From: Filomicrobium sp.
GTDB lineage: Bacteria > Pseudomonadota > Alphaproteobacteria > Rhizobiales > Hyphomicrobiaceae
Direction of reading: 5' to 3'
Length of the DNA stretch: 64,000 nucleotides
Assembly: GCA_017792465.1 (NCBI GenBank)
Contig: CP051234.1
Span: 2,946,501 to 3,010,500 of the forward strand
The notes under the pieces were generated by a model, which saw only the letters and a list, made by a program, of their open reading frames with translations, made no database searches and was not told where the DNA came from. The translations under genes and the position numbers were made by a program. This document shows, piece after piece, positions 54,122 through 63,333 of this stretch; position 1 is the first letter of the stretch, and each line of letters starts with the position of its first letter.

Positions 54122-57100
54122 CTATTCGCCCGGCTCCGGGCTCGGACCGGTGGTGTGACTTGGTTTCTTGTCGGGCCGGCGCAGGAAACCGGTGACAGCG
54201 CCGATGCCGCGGCCCGTTTTGTTCCATAGGTTGCCGACGTCTCCGCCGATCCCGATGAGGGACGGGACAAGGAGCAACACGAGGATGGTCGCGGCCGAGA
54301 GGCCGAAGACCAGCGTGATCGCCATTGGGATCAAGAACTGAGCCTGTCGGCTCGTTTCGAACAGCAGAGGCGTCAGTCCGCCGACGGTGGTCAACGACGT
54401 CAGCATGACGGCGCGGAAGCGATCTCGGGCGCTGCCGATTGCCGCTTGTTCCAGCGTATCGCCTTCGGCAAGACGCTCATTGATGCGGCTGACCAGCACG
54501 ATGGAATCATTGACGAGAATTCCGGATAAGCCGAGCAGGCCGATCATCGAGATGATGGTGAGGGAAGCACCCATCACGTAATGCCCGACGATGGCGCCGA
54601 CGAGCCCGAAGGGGATGATCAGCATGACGGTGAGCGGCTTCCAGTAGCTGCCGAAGACCCAAGCGAGCGTGATGTAGATGAGCGAGAAGGCCAGGATGGC
54701 GCCTTGCTTCAAGTCGCGGAAAGATTCACGGCGTTCTTCATCGCGACCCTTATAGACGTAGCCGACGTTGTACTTGGCTGCGAGCGCCGGCATCACTTCG
54801 GCTTCCAAACGCGACACGACCTCTTCGGTGCTGGTGACATCGGCGTCGATATCGCCGGTGACGCCGACGGTGCGGATGCCGTCGCGGCGCTGAACGATCG
54901 AGAAGGAACGCCGTTCGGTGATGTCGACGACTTCCTTCAACGGCACGCGATCACCGGCAGGTGTCGTCAGGTAGAAGCGCTCCAGGTCCTGGCGGCCGGC
55001 TTCGGATTGCTGGCGCATGACGCGGACGGTGATTTCATCATCGCCGCGGGCAAAGCGCGTTGAGATCGCACCTTCGAATGCGCGGCGGACCTGGGCGCCA
55101 ACGTTTTGGCCGGTGAAGCCCAAGGCGTTGCCGCGGGCGTTCACTTCGAAGAGGAATTCCTGCTTTCCGTATGGCAGGTCGTCGGCGATTGCCGTGACGC
55201 CGGGGAAGCCTGTCAGCGATTGCTTCAATTCCTCGGCTGCGGCTTTCAGCACCTCAACTGGAGCGCTTTGCAATCGCACATCGACATCGCGTCCGGGAGG
55301 GCCTGCGCGGCGTTCGGAAATCGAGACGGATTCAACGCCGGAGATTTTCGGCAGTTCGTCTTTCCAGGCTTTGGCAAAAGCGCGCGTGCGTACCGTGCGG
55401 CGTTCGCTCGGGGTCAGCTGGGTTCCGATTTCCGCGACGTTGTCGTTTTGGGTGCGGCCGGCTTTGCCGACGGTCGTGAAGACGGCTTCGATCAGGCTTG
55501 TTTCGAGGGCCCCCTTATTGGGATCGACCAGGCCGAGCCATTTGCCGGCGTCGGTCACGGCCTTTTTCAAAGCGTCGGGTTCGGTATCGCTGTTGGCTGT
55601 TGCGGTCTTTGTTGTCGCTGGCTTGGTGGCGGCATCTTTTTGGATCTTGGCCAGCAGCTTTTCTTCGGCCCGGTAGAGCGCCTTTTCGAGTTGCTCCAAG
55701 GCGGCGATTTGCTGCGGGCGGGGGACGCCTGGAGCGAACTCGATTGCCGCGGTGAGATTTTCAGATTCGGGAGAGGGGAAGAACTGGAAGCCGACGCGGC
55801 CGCCAGCGATCATGCCGATGGCGATGAAGAGGCTGGCAACGAGAACGGAAACGGTCGTGTAGCGCCAGTGGTAGGCGGTTTTGACGATCCAATGCACGGG
55901 GCCGCTGCGCAGCCAGTTGAATCCGTCGTCCAGCTTTTTGCGTAACCAGAACGGCTGTTTGCGGGCCTCTTTGCCGTGCCGCAAATGGCCGGGCAGGATC
56001 AGGAAGCATTCGATCAGGCTGGCGATTAGGACGGAGACAACGACCAGCGGAATGGCGATGAGGATATCGCCCATGCGACCGGTAATGGCGACAATGGGGA
56101 AGAACGAACATGCCGTCGTGATCATGGCGGCGGCAACTGGGGCGAGCATGCCGATTGCGCCGATCTGTGCCGCGTCGATACTGGGATAGCCCTGCTCTTC
56201 GAGAGTTGCGGTTTGTTCGCCAACGACGATGGCGTCGTCGACGATGATGCCGGTCATCATGATGAGAGCGAACATCGAGACCATGTTGATGGTCTGTCCG
56301 GTGACGTACATCACGCCGAGAGCCGCCAGGAGTGCAACCGGAATACCGGCGGCCACCCAGAACGCGACGCGGGCGTTCAGGAACAAGAAGAGCAGGATCA
56401 AAACGATGAGGAGACCCTGCAGGCCGTTTTCGATCAGGATGCCGAGACGCTGGACCACGAATTTGCCGCGCACGTCAAAGACCTTGACGTTAAGGGACGG
56501 CGGTAGTGTCGGCTGAACGCGGTCGAGATAGGCGTTCAGGATGTCCATCGTCTTCAGCGTGTCGGCGTGCTGAGCGCGTTGGACCGAAAGCTCAATTGCC
56601 GGCTGGCCCCGCATCAGGCCGATCTTTCCTTCGCGTTCGAAACGGGTGTCGATTTCGGCGATGTTTTTGAGGAAGATCTTTTCGCCGGATGGGCCCGACT
56701 TGATTTCGATCTCGCCGATCTTCTCAGGCGTCTTGCGTTCGGCACGGGCGCGCAATTGAATTTCTGCAGCGCCTTCGAGTTTGCCGGCGGGGAGGTCTTG
56801 GGTGTTCTCGCGGACGCGCGCGGAGATTTGCTGGAGGGTCAGCCCTAAGCGGCGTAAATCGGCTTCGCGGACCTTGATCCAGATTTCTTCATCGCGGGCG
56901 CCGTTCAACGTCACGCGGTCAATGCCGGACGCGAGAAGTTCGTCGCGCATCTGCTTGGCGAATTTCTTCAGAATTTGTTCGGTGAACGGTCCTGACAATG
57001 CGATCGAGGCGACGGCATCGAAGAAGACGGCGCGGGAGATTATCGGGCGTTCGGATTCTTCGGGCAGCGTCGTGACGCGGTTGACCGCCTGCTCGACGTC

Positions 57101-57475
57101 GCTTTGTGCTTTCGCCAGGTCGGCGGTGCTGTCGAACTCGATCGAGATGACGCCAGAGCCTTCGCGGGCAATCGAGGTCACCTCATGGACGTCGTCGAGG
57201 AAGCGAAGTTCGGGTTCGAGGACTTCGAGGATGTTGGTCTCGACGTCTTCGGCGCTGGCGCCAGGCCAGGGAACGGTGACGGTGATCGACGGCAATTCGA
57301 AGTTTGGAAAGAACTGCCGATTGAGCCGCATGAGGCTGAAGATCCCGATCAGGATCAGGACGGCCATCAGCAAGTTGGGTGCAGTGGGATGGCGAACGAA
57401 TAGGCCGATCAGGCCGCCGCTTCCCAGAGGCCGCCGCTTGTTGGGATCATGAGCTGGAAAGATGGGGCTGTTCAC
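54122..57475 (-). CDS. RND-family efflux transporter permease
   Basis: An 1117-residue AcrB-type inner-membrane pump with twelve helices in two repeats and two large periplasmic loops. The proton-relay pair is in GIIVDDAIVVGE in helix 4. The N-terminus FVRHPTAPNLLMAVLILIG and the second-half signature GLVGAIVGHYVMGASLTIIS are typical. An extra stretch around AKIQKDAATKPATTKTATAN in the periplasmic part is low-complexity. Its start overlaps the adaptor stop by four bases. No outer-membrane channel gene adjoins, so a shared TolC is assumed. Drug or metabolite substrate unknown. Confidence 0.93.
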   Translation of the reverse strand: MNSPIFPAHDPNKRRPLGSGGLIGLFVRHPTAPNLLMAVLILIGIFSLMRLNRQFFPNFELPSITVTVPWPGASAEDVETNILEVLEPELRFLDDVHEVTSIAREGSGVISIEFDSTADLAKAQSDVEQAVNRVTTLPEESERPIISRAVFFDAVASIALSGPFTEQILKKFAKQMRDELLASGIDRVTLNGARDEEIWIKVREADLRRLGLTLQQISARVRENTQDLPAGKLEGAAEIQLRARAERKTPEKIGEIEIKSGPSGEKIFLKNIAEIDTRFEREGKIGLMRGQPAIELSVQRAQHADTLKTMDILNAYLDRVQPTLPPSLNVKVFDVRGKFVVQRLGILIENGLQGLLIVLILLFLFLNARVAFWVAAGIPVALLAALGVMYVTGQTINMVSMFALIMMTGIIVDDAIVVGEQTATLEEQGYPSIDAAQIGAIGMLAPVAAAMITTACSFFPIVAITGRMGDILIAIPLVVVSVLIASLIECFLILPGHLRHGKEARKQPFWLRKKLDDGFNWLRSGPVHWIVKTAYHWRYTTVSVLVASLFIAIGMIAGGRVGFQFFPSPESENLTAAIEFAPGVPRPQQIAALEQLEKALYRAEEKLLAKIQKDAATKPATTKTATANSDTEPDALKKAVTDAGKWLGLVDPNKGALETSLIEAVFTTVGKAGRTQNDNVAEIGTQLTPSERRTVRTRAFAKAWKDELPKISGVESVSISERRAGPPGRDVDVRLQSAPVEVLKAAAEELKQSLTGFPGVTAIADDLPYGKQEFLFEVNARGNALGFTGQNVGAQVRRAFEGAISTRFARGDDEITVRVMRQQSEAGRQDLERFYLTTPAGDRVPLKEVVDITERRSFSIVQRRDGIRTVGVTGDIDADVTSTEEVVSRLEAEVMPALAAKYNVGYVYKGRDEERRESFRDLKQGAILAFSLIYITLAWVFGSYWKPLTVMLIIPFGLVGAIVGHYVMGASLTIISMIGLLGLSGILVNDSIVLVSRINERLAEGDTLEQAAIGSARDRFRAVMLTSLTTVGGLTPLLFETSRQAQFLIPMAITLVFGLSAATILVLLLVPSLIGIGGDVGNLWNKTGRGIGAVTGFLRRPDKKPSHTTGPSPEPGE

Positions 57476-58917
57476 GGGTGCTTCGCCTCGACAACTTTGA
57501 CGCCATCGCCAGGCGTGGAGATGCGCGAGGTCATGATCTGCTCGCCGTCTTTGAGTTCGCCCTTGATGAGCAGGTCCTGATCGATGCCGCCGACGACTTC
57601 GACGTTGCGGGCTTTCAAGCGGCTGTCTTCGATGACGTAAACCGTGTTGCCGTCATAAAGCGCGGTGGCCGGAATTCTGAAGACTGAGCTGAACTGGATA
57701 TCGGGCACATCGATTTCGACGAAAGCGCCGGGGCGAAGCGGTACAGGCTCGCGCGGGGTTTTGATGCGCGCATAGACCTCGACGCCGCCGGTGGCGGAGG
57801 TGATGCGGGCGCCGACGCGTTCGATGGTGGCTGGATAGGTGAAGACCGTTTTGCCGAGCACCCAGCGAACGGTGACGTCGCGGCCGGCGATTGAACCTTC
57901 CTTGCCGACGATGCGGCCATATTGATCGTCGGTCAGGTTGAATCGGACTTCGATCCAATCGCGGTCAATGAGCGTTGCCACCTTGTCGTTGGAGCCGACC
58001 ATGCGGCCGACCTGCGCGCCGACCTCTGTGACGTAAGCGGCAAACGGTGCGTTGAGTTCGGTTTCCGTCAAGCGGCGGTCAGCACGTTCGATTGCCGTTT
58101 CGAGGCGCGTTGCGGCAGCCTTTTGCTGTGCGATGCGCGCTTCCCAGACCTTCAGATTGTTTTCCAGATCGTCGGCGGCCTGTTGGCGTTGCAGCAGGAT
58201 CTGTTGGCGATCATCGACGGTTCTTTTGGAAACGGCACCGCGGCTGGCGAGCGGCTTGGCGCGCTCAAGGTCGATCTTGGCGAGTTCCAATTGCTCTTTG
58301 GCGTATTTGAGAGACTGCTTGCCGGCCGCGAGCGAGCTTTCGAATTCGCTTACCTTGGCGCGCGTTTCGGCGAGCTGGGCTTTTAGTTCGGCCAAGCCGG
58401 TGCGGTAATCGATCTGGTCGATTTTTAGCAGCTGCTCGCCTGCTTTCACCTCTCCGCCTTCGCGCAGAGCGGGGCTCGTTTCGACAATCTTGCCGGAGAC
58501 GAGGGCGCGAATGTCGACCTGGCGGCCGGCGACCGTCGATCCAAATATATTCAGGGTCGGCCTGAAATCGCCGGCTTGCAGGGTCTGCATCTGGACTGAG
58601 AAACTGCGCTCTTGTTTCGGGCGGACCTTCGGAGGTTCCTTGGTTGCGGCCAGATACTGATAGACGTAGTAGCCACCCGCGATGATCGCGATGGGAAGCA
58701 GGATCTTCAGGGCAATTCGGATCGTGGCTGCAAATATGCGGGCTGCCGACATGGGAGGGTGGCCGCTGGGGCCGGAATGATCGCGCTGCTCAGCGTCGGG
58801 GTGAAGCGTCTCAACCTTCACTGGTGCGCCTGACCTGTCAGGGGCGTCCTGACGATAGGCGTCGCGCTCTTTTTTCTGCACCCCAGTCATGTTTTTCAAT
58901 CTTTCGGTCTTGAGCAT
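57472..58917 (-). CDS. RND efflux periplasmic adaptor (membrane fusion protein)
   Basis: A 481-residue adaptor anchored by one helix (ALKILLPIAIIAGGYYVYQYL split, about 68-86). The periplasmic part has a lipoyl half-motif (VSGKIVETSPALREGGEVKAG in parts), an alpha-hairpin of about 110 residues (ELKAQLAETRAKVSEFESSL onwards), the second lipoyl half (NAPFAAYVTEVGAQVG) and beta-barrel. It couples the pump to the outer-membrane channel. The first ~55 residues are charged and unusual; starts at M10 (MTGVQKK) or M55 (MSAARIFA) are also possible. Confidence 0.88.
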   Translation of the reverse strand: MLKTERLKNMTGVQKKERDAYRQDAPDRSGAPVKVETLHPDAEQRDHSGPSGHPPMSAARIFAATIRIALKILLPIAIIAGGYYVYQYLAATKEPPKVRPKQERSFSVQMQTLQAGDFRPTLNIFGSTVAGRQVDIRALVSGKIVETSPALREGGEVKAGEQLLKIDQIDYRTGLAELKAQLAETRAKVSEFESSLAAGKQSLKYAKEQLELAKIDLERAKPLASRGAVSKRTVDDRQQILLQRQQAADDLENNLKVWEARIAQQKAAATRLETAIERADRRLTETELNAPFAAYVTEVGAQVGRMVGSNDKVATLIDRDWIEVRFNLTDDQYGRIVGKEGSIAGRDVTVRWVLGKTVFTYPATIERVGARITSATGGVEVYARIKTPREPVPLRPGAFVEIDVPDIQFSSVFRIPATALYDGNTVYVIEDSRLKARNVEVVGGIDQDLLIKGELKDGEQIMTSRISTPGDGVKVVEAKHP

Positions 58918-59305
58918 TCATTCGGCGTTGGCGCGTCGTGGGAGCGCTTTTTTTGCGCCTTGGTTATCGTGATCGTTCCAGCTGCCGCAAGTTGCAGGCT
59001 TAGGCGTCGTCTCATTTCTATTGGTTTTCATTGATTAATGTCGATTCGACCGCAGTTCCTCCAGGAACCAGCCAGTCTGTTCAGTTAACGGAGCCTGAGC
59101 CGTCGTGTTTCCCTTAATTTTATACGCCGGTTCGGGCCTCCTGGTTTAACGGACTTAAGGTTGTGGTTTCTTGATTAGACTGGACTTTACCGCATGAACG
59201 CTCTGTGAAGCCCGCCAACAGGCGATCGTTGGCCATTTGGCGGTTTACAGGATGCAGCAATAACAGGGTCGTATTTCGCCTTGTTTGCGGCAATGCAACG
59301 TTTCG
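58918..59305. other. Intergenic region upstream of the efflux operon
   Basis: About 390 bases between the MocA stop and the adaptor start, both on the minus strand. It should carry the pump promoter. No regulator gene, clear operator or RNA structure was recognised. Confidence 0.45.
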
Positions 59306-59947
59306 TTACGGATAGAGTTCAGCCGGGGTGTCGATATCGCGGAAGATGGCCGTATCTGGGGCCAGAATTTCGAGGCGTTGGTCTGGGGTGGCCGGGATCA
59401 GCTTCTTGGCGCCGCGACTGCCGCTAAGTTTGCAAAGTTCTGCGAAATAGCTTCGCGGCCAGATTATTGGGTTTCGCTGCTCGCCTTCGGGTGTGGTGGG
59501 TACGATGACCCGGTTGCGCTCATTGGCGACAAAAGCCTCAATCAGCCGATTTATGAACGCCGATGTCATCCAGGGCATGTCGCCGGGCAAGATCAGTGCA
59601 CCGGCGACGTCGTCTTCCAAGGACGCGATCCCTGTCGCAATCGAGCTGCCTATTCCGGCCTCTGCTTGCGGATTTGCGACCAGAGACGCTGGCTGATCCT
59701 TCAGAAGCTCCTTCAAGGGACTGTTGTCGGGCGCAACGACGACGTGAATGGCTCGGCACTTAGACCCCGAGAGCGCTCCTAGCGTTTTCAGGATGATAGG
59801 CGTGCCCTCGAGTTCCGCCATCAGCTTGTCGTCGGGGCCAAAGCGACGCGATCTGCCGGCGGCGAGGAGTATAGCGGTGATGTTCAATGGCAGGGCCTCT
59901 TGCCGCTCAGGTTCGTCAGCGGATCTATCTTGGCCTGTCGGGGGCAT
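59306..59947 (-). CDS. mocA: Molybdenum cofactor cytidylyltransferase-like protein (MocA/MobA family)
   Basis: A 213-residue nucleotidyltransferase. The binding motif LLAAGRSRRFGPDDKLMAEL (near 28-47) and LILPGDMPWMTSAFI (metal Asp) are complete, and PTTPEGEQRNPIIWPRSYF matches the substrate side of MocA. MocA attaches CMP to molybdopterin for xanthine-dehydrogenase-family enzymes. Its ATG follows the XdhC stop directly (TAAATG), so the two are coupled. No molybdoenzyme gene is in the window. Confidence 0.85.
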   Translation of the reverse strand: MPPTGQDRSADEPERQEALPLNITAILLAAGRSRRFGPDDKLMAELEGTPIILKTLGALSGSKCRAIHVVVAPDNSPLKELLKDQPASLVANPQAEAGIGSSIATGIASLEDDVAGALILPGDMPWMTSAFINRLIEAFVANERNRVIVPTTPEGEQRNPIIWPRSYFAELCKLSGSRGAKKLIPATPDQRLEILAPDTAIFRDIDTPAELYP

Positions 59948-61012
59948 TTACAACTTGGCCTGCTCGGGCACGGGGTGAGGTGTCCCGGGCGTTGATCGTT
60001 TTGGCTGGCGGAAAGCCAATAGCACCTCCGCAGCGATCGAGAGCGCGATTTCCTCGGGCGTGACTGCGCCGATGTCGAGACCGATCGGGCATTTAATGCG
60101 CGCGAGTTCATCGTCAGAAAAGCCAGCTTTGCGTAGACGCTCACAGCGTTTGGCGTGGTTTCTGCGCGAGCCCAAGGCGCCGACGTAACCGGCCTTGCTG
60201 CGCAGTGCCAGCGTCAGGGCTTCATCATCGATATTCGCAACGTGGCTGAGGGCAACGATCGCGGTAAATTGATCGAGTTGGAGATCGGCGAATGCATCGC
60301 TGGGCCACTGGTTGATGATCGGCGTATCTGCGAAGCGGGCGCGCGACGCGAAGCTTTCTCGCGGATCGACGATGATGGGGGCCGTTTTGATGATGTCGAG
60401 ATGTGCCACCAGCGCCTGAGCGATATGGGTTGCTCCGATGATGATGATGCGCGGAGGTGGTTTGACAGCGAGGATGAACCTGTCGTCCTCCTCCGCCCTG
60501 ATGCGCTTGCTGCGTCCGAGTTTGAGAAGTTCGCCGAGTTCCGCGGGGGGCGTGTCGTCTGAGCTGTGAACCTTGCGATGGCCGTTCGAAAGGTTGGTTT
60601 CGATCAGGAGGGGCTGGCGGTTTGTTCCCGACGTTGCCATGCGTTCGGCAAATCCAAGATCTCCTGGAGCCGTTAAGCGTTCGACGAAGACTTCGATGCG
60701 TCCGCCGCAAGGAAGGCCGGCCCGCCAGGCGGTTTCGTCCTCGACGCCGAATGACAAAAGCTGGGGTTTGCCGGTTTCGAGTGTCGCCAAGGCTGCCGTG
60801 ATGACATCGGTTTCGACGCAGCCACCAGAGACCGAACCTTGGAAACTGTCCTCGGCGGCGATTGCCATTTGTCCGCCAAGAGGAACCGGGGCTGAGCCCC
60901 AGGTATCAACGACGGTTGCGATGGCGACCGACCGGCCGTCGGCAAGCCAACGTGCTGTCTGGCGCCAAACGTCGGTTTCGGGGAGCGTTGAATGCGGGAA
61001 GCTGTCGGTCAT
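59948..61012 (-). CDS. xdhC: XdhC-family molybdenum cofactor chaperone
   Basis: A 354-residue protein with an N-terminal XdhC/CoxI domain (VATVVDTWGSAPVPLGGQMAI in parts, GSVSGGCVETDV with the conserved Cys) and a C-terminal Rossmann domain (IIIIGATHIAQALVAHL, ALSHVANIDDEALTLAL, GALGSRRNHAKR). XdhC proteins bind sulfurated Mo cofactor and insert it into enzymes of the xanthine/CO dehydrogenase type. Together with mocA it forms a two-gene operon. The C-terminus has an extra Pro-rich tail (PKRSTPGTPHPVPEQ). Confidence 0.88.
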   Translation of the reverse strand: MTDSFPHSTLPETDVWRQTARWLADGRSVAIATVVDTWGSAPVPLGGQMAIAAEDSFQGSVSGGCVETDVITAALATLETGKPQLLSFGVEDETAWRAGLPCGGRIEVFVERLTAPGDLGFAERMATSGTNRQPLLIETNLSNGHRKVHSSDDTPPAELGELLKLGRSKRIRAEEDDRFILAVKPPPRIIIIGATHIAQALVAHLDIIKTAPIIVDPRESFASRARFADTPIINQWPSDAFADLQLDQFTAIVALSHVANIDDEALTLALRSKAGYVGALGSRRNHAKRCERLRKAGFSDDELARIKCPIGLDIGAVTPEEIALSIAAEVLLAFRQPKRSTPGTPHPVPEQAKL

Positions 61013-61295
61013 ATCCCAATCTTATTGGCTGTGTGAAGTTGAGGTCTTGCAAAAGACTTTCTCACCTTAGCCACTTAGTCCAACGCGCGCTTTGTGCAAG
61101 TGCAGCAACGCTTTGCGAATAAGGCGAAGGTTTGATGCCGATGAGCGCATGAAGCAAAGCGATGTTCGTAAGGTTGCCTGTTTTCCTTCATTTTTCGGTC
61201 GACGGAACCTGATACGAGCGGTAATTCGTAGGCGTGTTAATTCGTCCGCCTATTCAGATTGAGCGGTTTACCCGTATCCACGGAGGACAAGTCAG

Positions 61296-62765
61296 GTGTG
61301 CAAAATCAAATTGGCTCTTGTCGGAGCGTTGCTGCTGGGAGCGTTGCAAACGAGCGCAGCATACGCGGGCAAGAATGACTGGGCGAGGCTCATTCCTGAA
61401 GAGCGCAAGTCGATCGACTACATCGATTTCAAGGACCGCTCCGGGCGTTTTACGAAAATTCGGCTGGTGGCTATTCGCCAAAGGGTTTTCATTGCCAGCT
61501 TGAGCGTCAAATTCGAGAACGGGAAGGTTGCGAACTACAAGATTGAGCAGGAAATCGGGAAAGGCGACAGGACCCGCCCCATCGATCTTCCAGGCAATGC
61601 CAGAGCCATCGACTCGGTGCAGATCACGTATCGCCAGAGCGCGCGCAGCGATGGTTTTGCCAGTGTCGAGGGACTGAGTGCACGCAGCAAAGACTGGAGC
61701 CGGATCGACAACGAAGATCGCAAGTCTGTCGACTTTCTCGACATCAAGAAGAAATCGGGCCGCTTCACGAAGGTCAGGCTCGTTGCCGTGGGCGACAGCA
61801 TTTTTGTTTCGGATCTGAGCGTTAAGTTCGAGAACGGCAAGGTCGCAAATATCAAGGTCGAGCGGGAAATCCGCAAGGGCGATACGTCACGCCCCTTCGA
61901 TCTTCCCGGCGATGCGCGCGCGATCGATGCGGTGCAAATCGGATATCGTCAGCGCGCCAAACGCGACGGCTTTGCCAACGTCGACGGGCTGATTGCCGAT
62001 GAACCGGGTGGGTTCAAAGTTCTCGATACGGTAGGGCTGGACACCAAAGACGACATGGTTCGCATCCGTCTCGATGGGAACGACCGTGCAGTCGGTTCCA
62101 TCCGGTTGAGGGCCTGGGTCGAGGATGTCGTCCTTCGCAAAGCCGAGATCGTTTTCGAGAACGGCGATCGTCAGGAAGTCAAGATTCGCGACCGTTTGGA
62201 GCCGGGGCAAGCGACACCGCCGATCGATCTGCTTGGTTATCGCCGCAAGATCCAGCGTGTCGACTTGACGTTGAAACCGCAGCGCGGTCGCAGCGAGTAT
62301 GCGCGCATTGACCTGCTCGGAAAGGCTGCCCCGGCTGGGCATTACGAGCGTGGCCGCGACAATGGCAAGCGTGGCCGCGATTTGCGTGATCGCGATCGCG
62401 GTCGGGATCATGATCGCCGTGGTGGTCTGGGTCGCGACTGGGAGCTTCTGGGCACTCGGAAAGCTGCCATCTTCAGCAAAGACAGCGATGTCTTTCCAAT
62501 CGGGAAATCGAAAGGCCGGTTCACGACCATTCGTGTGCGCGCATTGGAACAAGATGTGCAGATGTATGGCATGACGATCATCTATGGAAACGGCAATCGC
62601 GAAGACGTCGGGATTTATGGGACGCTGAGAGAGGGCGAGCTTTCGCAACCTTTCGATCTGAAAGGTAAGCGCCGTTTCATCGATAAGATCGAGTTCAAGT
62701 ATCGCACCAAGCTCAATCTGAAGGGGCAAGGCGAAGTTGAACTTTGGGGAAAGAGTGCTGGTTGA
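61296..62765 (+). CDS. Secreted protein with four DUF2541-like repeats and an Arg/Asp-rich linker
   Basis: A 489-residue protein from a GTG after GGAGG. A signal peptide (LALVGALLLGALQTSAAYA, about 6-24) is followed by four related domains of about 100 residues. The first two are nearly duplicates: SGRFTKIRLVA/SGRFTKVRLVA, SLSVKFENGKVAN/DLSVKFENGKVAN and GNARAIDSVQI/GDARAIDAVQI. The third is more diverged. A basic-acidic linker (RGRDNGKRGRDLRDRDRGRD) precedes the fourth (GRFTTIRVRALEQDVQ). The pattern resembles DUF2541 (YaaI). Function unknown; a surface or periplasmic binding role is a guess. Confidence 0.7.
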   Translation: MCKIKLALVGALLLGALQTSAAYAGKNDWARLIPEERKSIDYIDFKDRSGRFTKIRLVAIRQRVFIASLSVKFENGKVANYKIEQEIGKGDRTRPIDLPGNARAIDSVQITYRQSARSDGFASVEGLSARSKDWSRIDNEDRKSVDFLDIKKKSGRFTKVRLVAVGDSIFVSDLSVKFENGKVANIKVEREIRKGDTSRPFDLPGDARAIDAVQIGYRQRAKRDGFANVDGLIADEPGGFKVLDTVGLDTKDDMVRIRLDGNDRAVGSIRLRAWVEDVVLRKAEIVFENGDRQEVKIRDRLEPGQATPPIDLLGYRRKIQRVDLTLKPQRGRSEYARIDLLGKAAPAGHYERGRDNGKRGRDLRDRDRGRDHDRRGGLGRDWELLGTRKAAIFSKDSDVFPIGKSKGRFTTIRVRALEQDVQMYGMTIIYGNGNREDVGIYGTLREGELSQPFDLKGKRRFIDKIEFKYRTKLNLKGQGEVELWGKSAG

Positions 62766-62842
62766 CGCTTGAAGCTCTCCACGCAGTCGCCAGCAGATAG
62801 TCTGGGTAACGGCGAGAAGAGCGATCTCATTGGAAAACATTT

Positions 62843-62869
62843 AAGCCGCCCTTTTGGGGCGGCTTTTTT
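62843..62869 (+). terminator. Intrinsic terminator after the repeat protein
   Basis: AAGCCGCCC and GGGCGGCTT pair perfectly over a TTTTG loop, followed by a run of T. It lies 78 bases after the stop and may mark the border with the phage region. Confidence 0.9.
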
Positions 62870-62885
62870 GATTGTTTTTCGTGAC

Positions 62886-63329
62886 TTAAGGGCTTGATGC
62901 GTTCCAGACCGCATCGTCCTGATAATTTGCGGGCGGGTTGGCTTCCAGTTCGGCTGATCTGGTTTCGATCTCAGCAAGCTGCAGCTCTGAATTTTCCAGT
63001 TCGGCCGCGCGCGCGCTTTCGTCGGGTGTCCAGTTGGCTTCTCCCTTGCGCAACAGCCGCACAGCTTCGCGGGTGGCGTTGCCGACGATTTCGTCGAATT
63101 CCGCCTTGTTGGATGCGCCGACGAGCAGGCGCTGTCTGCGGTCGCGTTCAGCGCGCACGTCGGCTGCCGTCGGTGGCGGTTTCTGGTAGGCGGAGATCGG
63201 GACGGCATTCGTCACCAGCGCCGCATAGTCCTTATTGGCCGGGTCTTTCGGCACATTGGTTTCAACGATCCCATCCGAGACGAGAATGACGGTTTCTTCC
63301 GGGTTGGCATATTTTGCGGTGATCGGCAT
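62886..63329 (-). CDS. Phage tail-associated protein (tail fibre assembly-like)
   Basis: A 147-residue protein. The frame extends to 63386, but MPITAKYANPEET at 63329 follows the upstream stop by four bases and suits the family. An N-terminal NPEETVILVSDG beta part is followed by KDYAALVTNAVPISAYQKPP, then a charged helix (TAADVRAERDRRQRLL), a pattern seen in small proteins encoded after tail fibres. Proposed role: tail fibre assembly or structural accessory. Not certain. Confidence 0.6.
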   Translation of the reverse strand: MPITAKYANPEETVILVSDGIVETNVPKDPANKDYAALVTNAVPISAYQKPPPTAADVRAERDRRQRLLVGASNKAEFDEIVGNATREAVRLLRKGEANWTPDESARAAELENSELQLAEIETRSAELEANPPANYQDDAVWNASSP

Positions 63330-63333
63330 TTTC

